Of a stretch of 64,000 bases of DNA, positions 1 to 11,480 are shown one piece after another. A program made the position numbers and the translations under genes. This DNA is from Pterobdella sp. o SKG-2022 (Eukaryota > Annelida > Clitellata > Hirudinida > Piscicolidae). The notes below the pieces were generated by a model. It saw only the letters and a program-made list of their open reading frames with translations. It ran no database searches and was not told where the DNA came from. Position 1 is the first letter of the stretch. Every line of letters starts with the position of its first letter. The stretch lies in NCBI GenBank assembly GCA_964035795.1, contig OZ038321.1, positions 24,733,986-24,797,985 on the forward strand, in the 5' to 3' direction.

Positions 1-83
1 GATGGTGGTTGCATGCTTCTGAATGTGTTCATTAATCCTTGGCATTAAGATGAGAAATGGTATAAGAATCATGAATATGTCTA
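1..83 (-). CDS. Possible partial internal exon of an unidentified membrane protein
   Basis: On the minus strand an acceptor-like CAG (at 84-86) precedes an open stretch running off the left edge. It reads roughly DIFMILIPFLILMPRINEHI followed by more polar residues, a hydrophobic helix with a basic end. I do not recognise the family. No second exon is visible, so this may be chance; the neighbouring 84-1085 interval shows nothing else coding. Confidence 0.2.
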
Positions 84-1085
84 CTGAATGGATGACTCGT
101 TGTGTATATAATTATATTTATTCATTTAAGTTTTTTTTTTGCCTTCGAGGGCTTTTCACCACATATATATTCACGCCCAGATTGTGTAAAGATCATTGTT
201 AAAATTGTTAATTTCGCTAGTTTTGATGATTTCTTTATATTAAGACAAACTGCTACTATAAATAAATACAGACTGTCGTTTGCTTATGATACTTATCTGC
301 GTTGGAATAAATACCATCATATCCTGCTTTTTAGTTATCTTACACAGATATCGATAAGGGTTACAACATTTTTAATATTTTCTTGAGATTCTTCATTTAC
401 GCTGTTGGGTTTAGTTGTAAATACGGAGTAATGAGTTTTTGGAAGCTCAATAATTTTTTTATTTGATTGTAAATTGAGTTTTTTTATTGCATACTTCAAA
501 ATCAATGTTTAATGTTAATTATATTTTATTAAAATTTTGAGTCATTGGTCGAATGAAGCACCAACTATATAACTTGGAACAAACTTCTGCTAGATAGACT
601 TCCAAATAATTATTAATCACAATAAATAACATTTAATTATTTACAATGGCATTTACGCTTTAATATTAAATGGGAAGTCGCTCATATTTTATGGACTGTC
701 AAATCACATATTCACTGTTATTCAACTTAGGGCCATTTGCGTTATAAATAAGTGGTGTTTGTAATACGTTTTTGGTTTCTTCAATATACACTACTAAGAA
801 TTTTCATGTTTGGCTTAAATGCTAAAATTAAATTTTAAATGTATTAATATTACCTTATGTATATATTTATCAACATATAGCTGTAAATACATTTTGAAAC
901 CATTAATCCAATCCTACCACTAAATGGAATTTTTTTGTTTTCACTTGTTGATTCTTTAAAGTTAGACAATAAATCACTAACTAATTTTTGTACATTTCAA
1001 AATCTTCACACATTTTGAATAAATTGCTAAACACTTATATCAAAAACAAATTAATAAATTGAAAGACAAGTAATTAGAGGAAGGA
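84..1085. other. Non-coding interval, nothing recognised
   Basis: This AT-rich stretch lies downstream of DPM3. The one longer open frame (102-386, plus) is low-complexity and hydrophobic, without splice sites or family resemblance. It probably contains the DPM3 3' UTR and its cleavage signal, which I could not pinpoint. Confidence 0.5.
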
Positions 1086-1533
1086 CTAATCAAATGAAAA
1101 TCCTTTGGATAGTAAATCCTTTTTCGCTTCTGCTATCTCCTTTAAATGTAATATATAATTTAGTTCATGAAAAAAATAAAAAAGTAACTTTACTTCTTGT
1201 AATTGAATAGCATCCTTTTCACAATTATTGAAGGTTAGCACCCTATAAAGCACTATTGAGAAAGATATCACCTAAAATATTTAGTTCCACAAATAATAAT
1301 GGATAGTAAAGTAAAAACGAAAAAACCTACTCCAAAAAGACCCACACATATTATAGGAAGCTGAAAAAAAATATTTTAAATGAAAATTTTCAAATTTAGT
1401 AACATATAATTAAACTTGAACTCACTAGCTGAACAAATATCCTATGAGAAGAAGCGTTTACGGAAGACAAGGCATAAATCCAAATAGCCAAAAATAAAAC
1501 AATACCCCCTAGCCATTGAGTAAGTTTTGTCAT
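1086..1533 (-). CDS. DPM3: Dolichol-phosphate mannosyltransferase subunit 3
   Basis: DPM3 is the small ER membrane subunit that anchors the catalytic DPM1 to make dolichol-phosphate-mannose, the mannose donor for N-glycans, GPI anchors and O-mannosylation. Four minus-strand exons join in frame: 1426-1533, 1272-1360, 1194-1242 and 1086-1139 (TAG stop). They encode 99 residues, against about 92 in vertebrates. The N-terminus MTKLTQWLGG is the family signature, followed by two hydrophobic helices (about residues 10-28 and 38-63). The C-terminal tail has the conserved RVLTFNNCEKDAIQLQ block and ends AEAKKDLLSKGFSFD, matching the DPM1-binding tail. The gene is head-to-head with RAE1, so the two probably share a promoter. 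The match covers the whole length, so the assignment is secure; only the exact ends of the small introns are inferred. Confidence 0.93.
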
Positions 1534-1835
1534 TGTGAAAATCAGTTAATAATTTAGATCAATGAAGCCAAGACGTGGGAGCACTTGAAGCTTCAGTTAA
1601 AAGTAACTAATGTAATAACAATTTTTTTTATTTTTTAAATAACTCAAATAAAATTTTTGCAAAATTAAAAGTAAAATGATGAAAGTATTAGAATTTTTCA
1701 CATTTATCGATGTTATTGCAAGCCACCGAATTACTAAAATTTCACAAATTTATAGTCTGGTTTTCTATTTTCTTAAATCTAAATTCTAGTTTTCGAAAAA
1801 GTTATTCTATTCGGTGACAAAAACTGAATTTGATT
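1534..1835. promoter_or_regulatory. Short divergent promoter region between DPM3 and RAE1
   Basis: Only 302 bp separate the DPM3 ATG (minus) from the RAE1 ATG (plus). This space must hold both 5' UTRs and core promoters, which makes it a candidate bidirectional promoter. No clear TATA box serves either gene; an ACGTGG E-box-like core lies near 1573. The function is inferred from gene orientation alone. Confidence 0.5.
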
Positions 1836-4815
1836 ATGTTCGGTCAATCTTCTTTTGGTTCCAACATTTTGAACACAAGTTTCAATAATGATATACAAAA
1901 AGATATCGAAGTTCCTTCTCCACCTGATGATTCTGTGAGTGCGCTTCAATTTGGACCAGCTTGTTTGCCCAACAACTATCTTGTCTCTTCTAGTTGGGAT
2001 AATAATGTATGTAATTTCATAATTTATTTTATTCCACTTAATTAAACTGTTGTGATATTATTTTTATCAAATACTCTTATAGAAGTTTATATCCAATTTT
2101 TTCAAGTTAAAAAGTTTGAAATTTTTTTAGGTGCGTTGTTGGGAAGTCCAACAAAATGGAACAGTGCTTCCAAAAGCCATGCAGTCTCACACTGGACCGG
2201 TTCTTGACGTCAGCTGGAGTGATGTTTGTCAATTTTTTAAAAATCAACTTTCAGTAACCTGAGAAACTTGGTATATTTTACTGTAATGATTAATAAAAAT
2301 TAAAAAAGGATGGCACCAAAGTGTTTACAGGCTCAGCTGATAAAACAGCCAAGATGTGGGATTTGGCATCTAACCAGTTCATACAAGTAGCTCAGGTAGT
2401 AGCACACCTGTCAAAAATTTTTGAAAAAAACTCTCAATTGATAAGTTTTATACCATTTTTTGAATTCATTTATTATTTATAGTCAATGAATTAATGAAAT
2501 TTTATTTCAAATTATGAAGCAAGTTTTAAACTTGAGGTATGTGGGTAATGTATCATAGCATTCAGGCTTGATATCACTATTGAGCAATAAGAAATTAACA
2601 CCATGAATAAATTATGAAAAACATTAAGACCAAATGTGATCAACAGCACGAGGCTCCAGTGAAGACTGTGCATTGGATCAAAGCCAGCACCTACTCCTGT
2701 CTTATGACTGGTTCTTGGGATAAAACACTCAAGGTTGCTTCACACTTTGAATAATATAAGGTTTTAAATTAGTTACCAAATCTTTGTAATCACACTTACT
2801 TTAAAAAATTCAATTAGTTTTGGGACACAAGATCACCGAATCCAATCTTATCCATCCAACTCAATGAAAGAGTATACTGCGCTGATGTGGTATGTGTGTG
2901 ATGATATGTAAGAATGTTTATTGAAGCAAATTTCATTATATATATCCATAAAAGTTACACAAACAATCATCTAACATACTGACAATAGATTTTTGCCAAA
3001 TATCATAATAACTTACAATAAATAACATTATATGTTTTTCAACAAAAACATCAACGTTCTATGATAATGATACAAAATATATCTCTGAAAAAAAAATCAC
3101 TATACAGATCTCATAGACACAATCGCCACCACAGGTACATCCAATGGCAGTGGTTGGAACATCTAATAGAAGACTGCATGTGTACCAGCTTGAAGGTCAA
3201 CCCCAAGAGTTCAAGTCCCTCGAGTCTCCACTCAAATACCAGGTTTATAGTAGTGCTAGTTGTTTCTAATAGTCTTAATGATGCCTTGTTTAAAAAGAAA
3301 ATTCCGGTGTAAAATGGATTTGATTCAAACATTATTTCTTCAATTGATGGTTGTTATTAATAATGGGTTCAATGGTACCACATTACTAAAAGAAAATTAT
3401 GTCGTAAAATGGATTCGATTTTAAAATTATATCTTCAAACTTTTCAATTATCTTTCAAACACTTTTCCCACCAGCATCGATGTGTGAGTATTTTTGTGGA
3501 AAAGAAGAACATGACTTCTGGATTCAACCAGCAACCGATTGGATTTGCTTTGGGTAGTATAGAAGGAAGGGTTGCCATACAGTATATCAACCCTACTAAC
3601 CCTAAGGATAATTTCACATTTAAATGTCATCGATCCAATGCAACTAACACCACTCCTCAAGATATTTATGCAGTCAGTTGATTGTTTTAACTGTTAGGCG
3701 TGTTGTATGTTGATTTTTTTTGAAATATTCTCTGTGGTTTTTAGCTAAATTTTTTTTTAAATAATGAGGTTTTGTTAATAATTCTTCTTTTAAATTAAGA
3801 TCTAAGCTATGTTTCAATTTATAGTTCTATTTACTCTAAAAGACAATTAGAAAAATTAATTAACTTTACATATGTTTCGTAAATTTTGCCACACTTTATT
3901 AGACTGCTTGAATGGCAATTGTATTGAAAAATTCACAAGGTGAACTCCATAGCATTCCACCCGGTCCACGGCACTCTAGCCACTACAGGGTCTGATGGCA
4001 GGTTGGTCGCTATAAAGATATACTTCAGAAATGACTCTTTAAACACTTCTTTCTTGAAATGTAAATTATAACTTTTGATTGGTCTCACCATAACATTTTG
4101 ACTATAATGGTTAGAAGAGAGTTTTCCTTGGTGCTCGTATATTTTCACTATTCTTATGAAATCTTTTAATGCCTAGTTAATTATACTGATGGATCAATCA
4201 ATTACATTTTTATAACGCGTTTTTTTCATGAATGCCTTTTAGATTTAAGCTAAAAGGTGTGCAAAAGAATTTTCATTTAAGTCTTCAATTTTATTGATTT
4301 TCATCATATGATTGGCAGGTATGGATTCTGGGACAAGGATGCCCGAACCAAGCAGAAGACTTCAGAGGCGTATGACCAGCCAATCACTGCCTGCTGTTTC
4401 AATCCTGCTGGAACTATTATGGCTTTCTCAGTGTGCTATGATTGGTCAAAGGTTAATTGTTACATTTATTCATACACACATCTGTGTTCATTTTTAACAA
4501 ATTTTATTTAAAATTTTCATTTCAATACGTTTTAAGATCAAATATCGTTTTTTGAACTGACTGCGTTAGACGTCACGAGTAATAATAATAATACTAATCT
4601 ACAAAGTATATTATTGTGATGATAGTAGATTATTGTGTGATGACCCATGTGAGTTTCAGGGAGTAAACTTATGATAATTTTTTAAACTGTTACCATACTC
4701 TGAAAGTACACGACATATATACACGTAGGGCCATGAAGGGTACGACCCCTCGAAGATGAAGCCCAGGATCTACCTCAAGTCGTGTTTCAATGATTTGAAG
4801 AGTGCCAAGAAATAA
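1836..4815 (+). CDS. RAE1: mRNA export factor Rae1/Gle2 (WD40 protein)
   Basis: RAE1 is a seven-bladed WD40 protein that binds the GLEBS motif of NUP98, supports mRNA export at the nuclear pore and acts in spindle assembly. Ten exons join without frame breaks: 1836-2006, 2131-2223, 2309-2395, 2647-2733, 2818-2889, 3135-3242, 3475-3672, 3940-4001, 4319-4451 and 4729-4815 (TAA). The 365-residue product is close to the vertebrate 368. Family blocks are clear in order: [91 protein letters not shown] and CYDWSKGHEGYDP. I chose the second in-frame position at 1836 (ATG TTC GGT) as start because the codon before it in the frame is TTG/ATT and MFGQ matches the family. Introns are small (about 80-320 nt). 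Confidence 0.97.
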
Positions 4816-4954
4816 CATTATCAAATTCTTATTTTAACATGTAGTTCATACGGTTCAGTAAATTTTTCATCCAATTATTGTAGTTCATCAAAACGTTTAT
4901 TATATTCATTTTGATTATTTTTTTATTTTTATACCATTTTTTGTTCATTCAATC

Positions 4955-4960
4955 AATAAA
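4955..4960 (+). terminator. Likely RAE1 polyadenylation signal (AATAAA)
   Basis: A canonical AATAAA lies 139 nt after the RAE1 stop codon in a U-rich context, the usual position for 3' end formation. No other canonical hexamer occurs nearer the stop. Confidence 0.6.
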
Positions 4961-5524
4961 ACTGACTAATTTTTAAAGAAAAATATAGACTGTAGTTTTT
5001 TTTTTGTTATTCCTTAAGATATAAACACGTCTTAAATTATTTTTGAATACGTAGTTTTTTCCTTACAGTCCTTAAAACTAAGTTTTTCTAATTTTGAAAG
5101 ACTTAAATATCAAACCTTTATTTTGTTGTATAGGCGCAAAAAAATAATTTAAGAATGACAATAAAAACTGACTTGCTCATTTACGTAAAAATTTTAATTT
5201 TATAAAATTAAAAAACTTCAAACTTTAATGCTTCTTAAACGAAGTTTTGATGAATAAAATATTAGCCTTAAAGCAACATACATAACATAAGTACTTGTTT
5301 AGTTATAAAGACTGTTGATGTTTTAGAAATATCAAAAATTAGTTGATAAACAACGTAAAACTGCATTTTTGAACAATAATATTTTATTTTTCATGAAGTT
5401 TAGCTCTGTATCGTTAATTTGAAAAAAAAATGTTATAGTGTTCAGTCTTTGCTCATAACGATATTTAAAGATTTTGAGCGTTTCGAATTTGATTCTTTTT
5501 CTCCAATTTGTCTTCTTTGAAAAA
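4961..5524. other. RAE1-ISY1 intergenic spacer
   Basis: About 560 bp of AT-rich sequence with no open frame of note. It must contain the ISY1 promoter and 5' UTR. No TATA box or repeat stands out. Confidence 0.5.
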
Positions 5525-8500
5525 TGGTAACTTTTTTAAAATTTTATTGTTAACTTGTTTAAGTTAATTTAATATTCAAAATTTTTTCTAATTGAAAGTT
5601 TAATAAATATATTATTTTTAGGCTCGAAACTCAGAAAAAGCTATGTAAGATTTCTACTTTTATTATTACATCTTGAAATTATAAAAAGTGTGAATAATTA
5701 ATTTGAAAAACCATCATATTCACGAATAAACTAAATGCTTTCGTACTTATTTGAAGTATTATGAGAAGCATGTAAGATGTATTATGAACTCCATCATATT
5801 ACAGGACTACTTTAGCCAGATGGAGGTCATTGCATATTGAGAACAAAAAGGAAAAAGTCATTAACTTTTTTTTCACGTTACCAAATTAATTATCTAGGTA
5901 AATAAGGAAGAGAACAGCCAAAAATGTATTGAAAAGTTTTGTGTCAATAAAAAAAATTTAAACTTAATCACTTTTTTTGTAGTTACAGCTGAAAAATGCT
6001 TTTATATGAATCAATGAATGCTTTGGTATTTGTTGGTATCATCACTTAATCATTACAAACATGCAATGATTGTTTTGCAGGAAGTACGTCCATATTTGGC
6101 AACTGAGTGTGAGAACCTACACAAGGCAGAAAAATTTAGACGACAAATCATTAGTGAAATCTCAAAGAAAGTCGCTCAAATTCAAAATGGTTTGTTGTTT
6201 ACGAGATTAAAGTGTCTAACTCTGTTATTTAAATGAAAAAATGGTTTTGAAATTATAATGTTTTATCAATTTAAATTATTTATATATTTCAAATGGAATA
6301 AATTATTATTTATGAAGTTCAACTTCATGCAATAAAACAAATGACTCTAAACAAATAATAATAATAATAATAAAGCTGGAATGGGGGAGTACAAATTACG
6401 AGACTTAAATGATAACATCAACAAACTGCTGAGGGAGAAGGGCCACTGGGAAGATCAAATCAAAAAGCTTGGTGGCCCTGATTATAAAGTTATTATCGTC
6501 TTTCATTATCATATTATTCTATTTAATTATCTTATTATATTATTATCTTTCTTTATTTTCATATTTTCAATTATACTTATACCATATTTTTTGTTTTTCA
6601 AAATAATATTCAAATCCAACTTTTAACTTTGATCTAACCCTTTGAAAACTTATATTACCGCATACTCATCCATAAGAGAGTGGGTCCAAGACTGCTGGAT
6701 AAGGATGGTTATGAGGTGAGAGGCGATAGAGGATACAGGTATGTGTGTCTTTTTTTTGTTTCTTCTTATGTGTTAGTTTCAATTTTTTTAGTAAGCTCAA
6801 CATTCATATTGTTCTTTAATGAAGAACTAACATTTTATAAAACTTGTGTTCTTATATGCAACTCATCATTTGGGGTTTTTAGAGACATTGCATGCTTTTT
6901 CAATAACTTGAATTGCACACAGTTTATTCACATTAGGAGAAATACTTATTCAAGAAAAAACAGCTATAATTTTCAATAGTTTATTTCTTTTAAATAAAAG
7001 TGTTTTTTAAAAATTTACTAATAGTTTGAAAGAATTTCATGTAATTGTGAATCATAAAAACACAAATATTAGAGTTTTTTATTTTATATGTATTCTATAT
7101 CATCATCAGGTGTTTTTGAGGCTAAATATTAATAATGTTTCATGTAATTATCATGGTGAATAATGATGATGTGTTAAGAGGTAGGATATGTCTCATGAGG
7201 TATGACATAGTAATAAATGTATGTTGCAGATACTTTGGGGCCACAAGAGACCTGCCAGGAGTGAGGGAACTATTTGAACAACTACGTTAGATCCATTTTT
7301 CAATTCTTATTATTATAACATAAATGTGGCATCCAGAACATAGAATCAGCGTTGCGTTGTCATAGGTTGAGGTGGTTTGGTCACGTGGTGTGCAGCTCAG
7401 GTTGGTTCTCAAGTCAGGGAATTCAAGGTTGTTGGTGTTAAAAGACCCGGTAGGCCAAAAATGACATGGGAAAAGCTGCTGAAGAAGGATTGGGCAAAGC
7501 TCAGTTTGATGGAAATCGACCCACACAACCGCTTTACATGGAAGAAACTTGTTTTCAAAAAAGCCTTACCCTCTGCTGAGGAAAATGGGCTCTAAATAGA
7601 ATGATGATGATGATAAATGTGGTTCCATCAGTAATATATTAATTAAGTATTGTTTAAAAAGTAGGAATATTTAATCAGAGTGTTAATTTCAAAGAGACAT
7701 TGTATGTCAATGACTTGAATTTCATACAAAAGCTTAAAAAATGAGAAAAAATCTTTTCAATAAAAAATTATTTATAAATATATTAAAAACATAAGTATTA
7801 AACTATTATTAAATTATTCAACTATGTTTTGGATATATATGATGGCATAAATTTATAATACCACAACAGCTCCACCACCACCTCGCAAGACTAGGGCAGA
7901 ATTGGCTAGGGACCTGGATGCAGATTACTATGGTTATGAGGCCTATCAGGAAGTGGTTGCATTGGAGGTTGATAGAGAAAACATAGGTTGGTGCATATAT
8001 TTATAATCATGGGTATTACAGTAACTTTTTATATTGATGTTTTCTCATGTTGAAAAACCTAGTTTTTTATGACATATATAATATATAGATATATTAACTG
8101 ATGTGTGTTTTTCATGTTTTGTTAAATTCAGTTAAGCAATGTTTATATTTAAATTTATTAAGTATTAAGATGGAAACTTTTTTATATTTTATTTTGAAGA
8201 CACGTATTAGATGGCGGATGGTACCTGCAGCTTCAAGGGATGTTTAGTTTTGTAAAAAATTATAAATCATATGAAATATGTTTTTATATATTATTCTCAT
8301 TTGAATTCATTGAAATATTTTATATCAGAAAGGAAACGAATAATAGAAGAGATGAGGGAGAAGCTAGAAGAGGATAAAGCTCACGAAGAATCTGTAAATC
8401 TTCCCATTTTAATTTCCATATTCATCATTTCAACATACTGTATTTTCTCTATTCATTCCAAATTTTAAAATGTTGCTATGATTTGAAATCTTTTCACTTC

Positions 8501-9407
8501 ATATGAATAGGCAGCCAAATTGTATTTATTCTGTAGTTAGTTATTTTCTGAGTGATCTTTGGCTGGTTGTTATATATGAAATCTTTAATGAACACCGTTG
8601 TTTACACTTCAGGATAAAAAGATCGACTATGACTTACACAAAAAACGCCCATCAGAAAAAATACATGTCTTTGTGCCAACACAAGCGCAGGTTTTTTTGA
8701 ATATTTTTAAACACACTAAACAGTTTCAGCGCCTTATTGAATTTTTCACAAATAATGCAGATAATTCTTAACATGAAATATAAGGGACTTTTAATTTTTT
8801 GCTGAATTTTCATCGTTTTGTTTTTGCCCTATGCACGCCAAATAATTGCTAATTCACGAGTAGTCATGTTTTGTCCAATCATTTGGTATTACGAGAATCG
8901 TCTTGTGGCTTGCTTTCCAAACACATTACAGGCTTTCTGCTCGTTTTTCAACACTTTCACAGACCCCATTGTCTGTCAAGCTGACTCAAAAGTTGTTTTA
9001 CGAACAACTAAGGTAAACCTTCTGCCATGTCAGAGTTTCTACACAAAATTTTCATTTTTTCATGATCTTTTTTTGATCCTTCATTGCTTGTGTCGAACCT
9101 TTTCTTTTTGGTTTTCTCCGCCATGAACTCATGATGGCATATTTTTGGTACTAACCTTTTCAAGTTTTTTCTACATTTTTATACTGACGCTTCATCTTAA
9201 TCTGATAATTATATGTAAATCTTCATCGTTTTAATCAAAGAATATCAATGTATAAAAGAGGTTAGAGGATGTAAATATGCAAATTTTATATAATTTTTTA
9301 CTAATTTTATTATCCATAATTTTTTAATGAAGCAAAATCACTTGTAGATTGAAGAAGCCATGTTGCAAAGAAAGAAGCAGGAATTGATAGAAACTTTTTT
9401 ATCTTAA
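5525..9407 (+). CDS. ISY1: Pre-mRNA splicing factor ISY1
   Basis: ISY1 is a component of the spliceosome (NineTeen-complex-associated) that helps couple the two catalytic steps. Eleven exons join in frame: 5525-5527, 5622-5644, 5805-5856, 6081-6189, 6376-6488, 6677-6738, 7230-7285, 7870-7986, 8329-8393, 8613-8690 and 9348-9407 (TAA), giving 245 residues against about 285 in vertebrates. Conserved blocks are MARNSEKAMTTLARWRSLHI at the N-terminus, KAEKFRRQIISEISKKVAQI, RDLNDNINKLLREKGHWE, LGGPDYKRVGPRLLDKDGYE, GATRDLPGVRELFE, PPPPRKTRAEL with a following YYGY, and the C-terminal HVFVPTQAQIEEAMLQRKKQ. The shorter length comes from a reduced acidic linker before the last two exons. The coding part of exon 1 is only the ATG, which is spliced to a 23-nt second exon. 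Introns hold a MITE (7046) and a LINE tail (7310). Confidence 0.95.
7046..7118. mobile_element. MITE-like element copy (TGTGAATCATAAAAACAC family)
   Basis: Within ISY1 intron 6, the 18-bp sequence TGTGAATCATAAAAACAC (7046-7063) is identical to the terminal inverted repeat of the intact element at 34321-34425. The right end here (ATCATCATCAGGTGTTTTTGAGG, near 7098-7118) is a diverged match to that element's right end. A degraded non-autonomous element is the simplest reading. Confidence 0.55.
7310..7612 (+). mobile_element. 5'-truncated non-LTR retrotransposon tail
   Basis: This piece lies in ISY1 intron 7. Translation gives LRWFGHVV-like residues, then RPGRPKMTWEKLLKKDWAKL and DPHNRFTWKK, the typical post-RT C-terminal tail of animal LINE ORF2 proteins (RxLRWxGHV ... 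RGRPKxTW ... DRxxWR). It ends in a GATGATGAT-type simple tail near 7600. Only the 3' end is present, as expected from incomplete target-primed reverse transcription. One or more frame slips separate the GHV and GRPK parts. Confidence 0.65.
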
Positions 9408-9689
9408 ACCTTTTCATTATGCTTTATTGTATTTGAACTGAATTTTAAATTATCAAAAAAAATATTAAAAATATTTTTAAATAAATTTTTAAAAAAATAA
9501 TTATCCTATAGTTTTTCAGGTTGTCTGCTTTATCATGCTGCCACACCTATTATGAACCCTATTAAAAATCAATAGATACAATAATATGACAGAAATTTAA
9601 AATTTAAAAAAGAGCCAAATTTGGAAAAATAGTATATCAAATTATGTAGAAAGATTCATGAAAAGATTTTAGAGATGAGAGATTTAAGA

Positions 9690-10075
9690 GGATGAGAACC
9701 TTGTAATTAGCGTTACTCTTGTTCGTTCCCAAAATCTGATTTCATTCATGGTTTCTTCTAATTCAAAGTTTCAGCATGGGCTTTATCGTCTTGGTATAGA
9801 ACATGGTCCAACACTGTCCGCCATTGTTTGTTTCACTTCTAGTTTCGTACAAACTGCTTGTTCTTAAATGCCTTGCATGATAAGTTTTTAATAATTTTTT
9901 CAGCTGTTTTTTATAAAAAGTTTTATCTGTTTAATGCAGTATCTGGCATACCCCAGATACTGTCGTATTTTGTCAACATTGGGAGAATCATGGATGTGTA
10001 AATTCTGTTTTGACTTTCGCTTAGCTTGCGAAGCCAACGTTTATTCAACTTAAATAGTGCAACTACTGCGAGAGA
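9690..10075 (-). mobile_element. Decayed non-LTR reverse transcriptase fragment
   Basis: The minus strand of the ISY1-Mask interval reads KRWLRKL then RIYTSMILPMLTKYDSIWG near 9960-10040. This matches the LINE reverse-transcriptase thumb motif (LYxSLILPxLxYxxxxWG). Further frame-shifted residues resembling RT C-terminal sequence follow towards 9700. It is riddled with stops and abuts the LTR at 10175. Confidence 0.5.
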
Positions 10076-10174
10076 TTCTTCTCTTTTTACATTTTTACCG
10101 GTCAGAAATTTCAGTTTTTTTGTTTTAGGCCAATGGCTTAATGTTTTATTTTAGAATTATCGCTTGATCATAAA

Positions 10175-10400
10175 TGTTGTAACTTCGTTTATTGTGGGTT
10201 CTTAACTTTACAACAAGATAGAAGCTTTTAATTAATCAGAACAACTAACGCTAATAATAATAACTATAATACAAATCAACCAAACACACAAAAAAGTCAA
10301 CGCTCATATATAGGTGCGCGGTCACTCCTTACAGGCATGCCCACGGACATGCTCAAGTTTAGCACACGAGCTTATAGCTAATGGAAAATTACCCACAACA
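10175..10400 (-). mobile_element. Solo/3' LTR of a Gypsy-like retrotransposon
   Basis: On the minus strand the repeat starts TGTTGTGGG and ends GTTACAACA, so it is bounded by the perfect inverted hexamers TGTTGT/ACAACA. It is preceded by a purine-rich tract (AGGGAAGG), the expected polypurine primer site. It contains a TATA-like CTATATATGAG (near 10305) suited to LTR transcription. Length is 226 bp. Coding remnants of the same element lie upstream on the same strand (10401-11480). I could not find the matching 5' LTR. Confidence 0.7.
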
Positions 10401-11480
10401 CCTTCCCTATTAACAAAATTTATAATATTTCTTAGCAGGTTCAATAGTGAGTCTTTTTGGCGGTCTTCTTCGTCGACTTACATTTCTTTTAAACTTGTTC
10501 CTATCTTCAATATTCATATGTGCTAGGCCGCATGGTCTTCGACAAAGTTGAATTGCGTGTCTAATATATATTTTTTCATTTATAATTATTTGTTAAATAG
10601 TTTTTTCGATCTTCTCCTTGATAATCATCTCGTATTATTATTTTGATATTGTATCACATAGACTGGCTCATTTACCTCGTAAGATTTTTTTTTAGCACTG
10701 TGTTTCTTATTAAACTGTCTTCCATCTTTTTAGTTTCAAATATACGTTTTTTTATAGATTTTTCGAAGATTATTCAATGGAGCTCTTAATTTTTGAGGAA
10801 ATTTTCTGCTTGAGACTTTGTTTAAAAAACAGCAGAATTTATTGTAATTAGAATGTTTTCTTTTTTCTTCCCTTCCCTCTTTGACTGTTGTTCGCGTTCA
10901 AAGGGAATTTTTCTGGGTTTAAGGATAACAGGTTTTGCTTCTTTTTTAATTCTGCTACTATTAGCAGCTCTTAATTTTCAATGGGGTTTTTTGTCAATTT
11001 TGGAGTTTTTTTATTCTTTATTGTGACTTCAGTTCCACAATCTAATTGCAGACAGGTCGGTACTGCATTATTTATTTTAATCCAAGCGTATTTTCGAACT
11101 GTCATCTAACGTTATAGCGTTAATATTTTTTCCTATCTTACTATCTCTGAACTCATTAAACTCTTTCTTCTAAATCAGCCGTTATAATTTTGTTTGTAGT
11201 ATATAAATCTATTCCAGTTTTGATTTTCATTTTTTTAATCATTGGTACGTATTCTTTTTTTAATTTCAAACAATCTCGTCTCAAGTGCTTTTTTGAGCCG
11301 CATAAATAACAAGTCCTTGTTTTATGACCAGAATCTTTTCTAAAGTCTTCTTCAAGATATTTTTTGAATTTTGTTTTATTTTTGAGATGAATTTTTCACT
11401 TAGTGAGTCTGCAGCATTTTTGTTAACGATCATCTTTTCACTTGTATTTCCTTCTTGACGTAAGGCTTTATACAATTCTA
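10401..11480 (-). mobile_element. Internal remnants of a Gypsy-like LTR retrotransposon (gag, protease, RT start, integrase end)
   Basis: Reading down the minus strand there is, first, a charged gag-like stretch (11281-11475). Next comes a perfect CX2CX4HX4C zinc knuckle (CYLCGSKKHLRRDC, 11270-11311). Then comes a retropepsin-like motif LQLDCGTEVTI (about 11020-11060), with DCG instead of DTG. KPVILKPRKIPFE (about 10895-10937) resembles the start of Gypsy RT. After an internal deletion, SYEVNEPVYVIQYQ (about 10640-10690) and IRHAIQLCRRPC resemble the integrase C-terminal domain. The order gag-protease-RT-integrase fits Gypsy/Ty3. Stops and deletions make it non-functional. The upstream end beyond 11480 (to about 11760) is low complexity, and no PBS was found. 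Confidence 0.7.
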
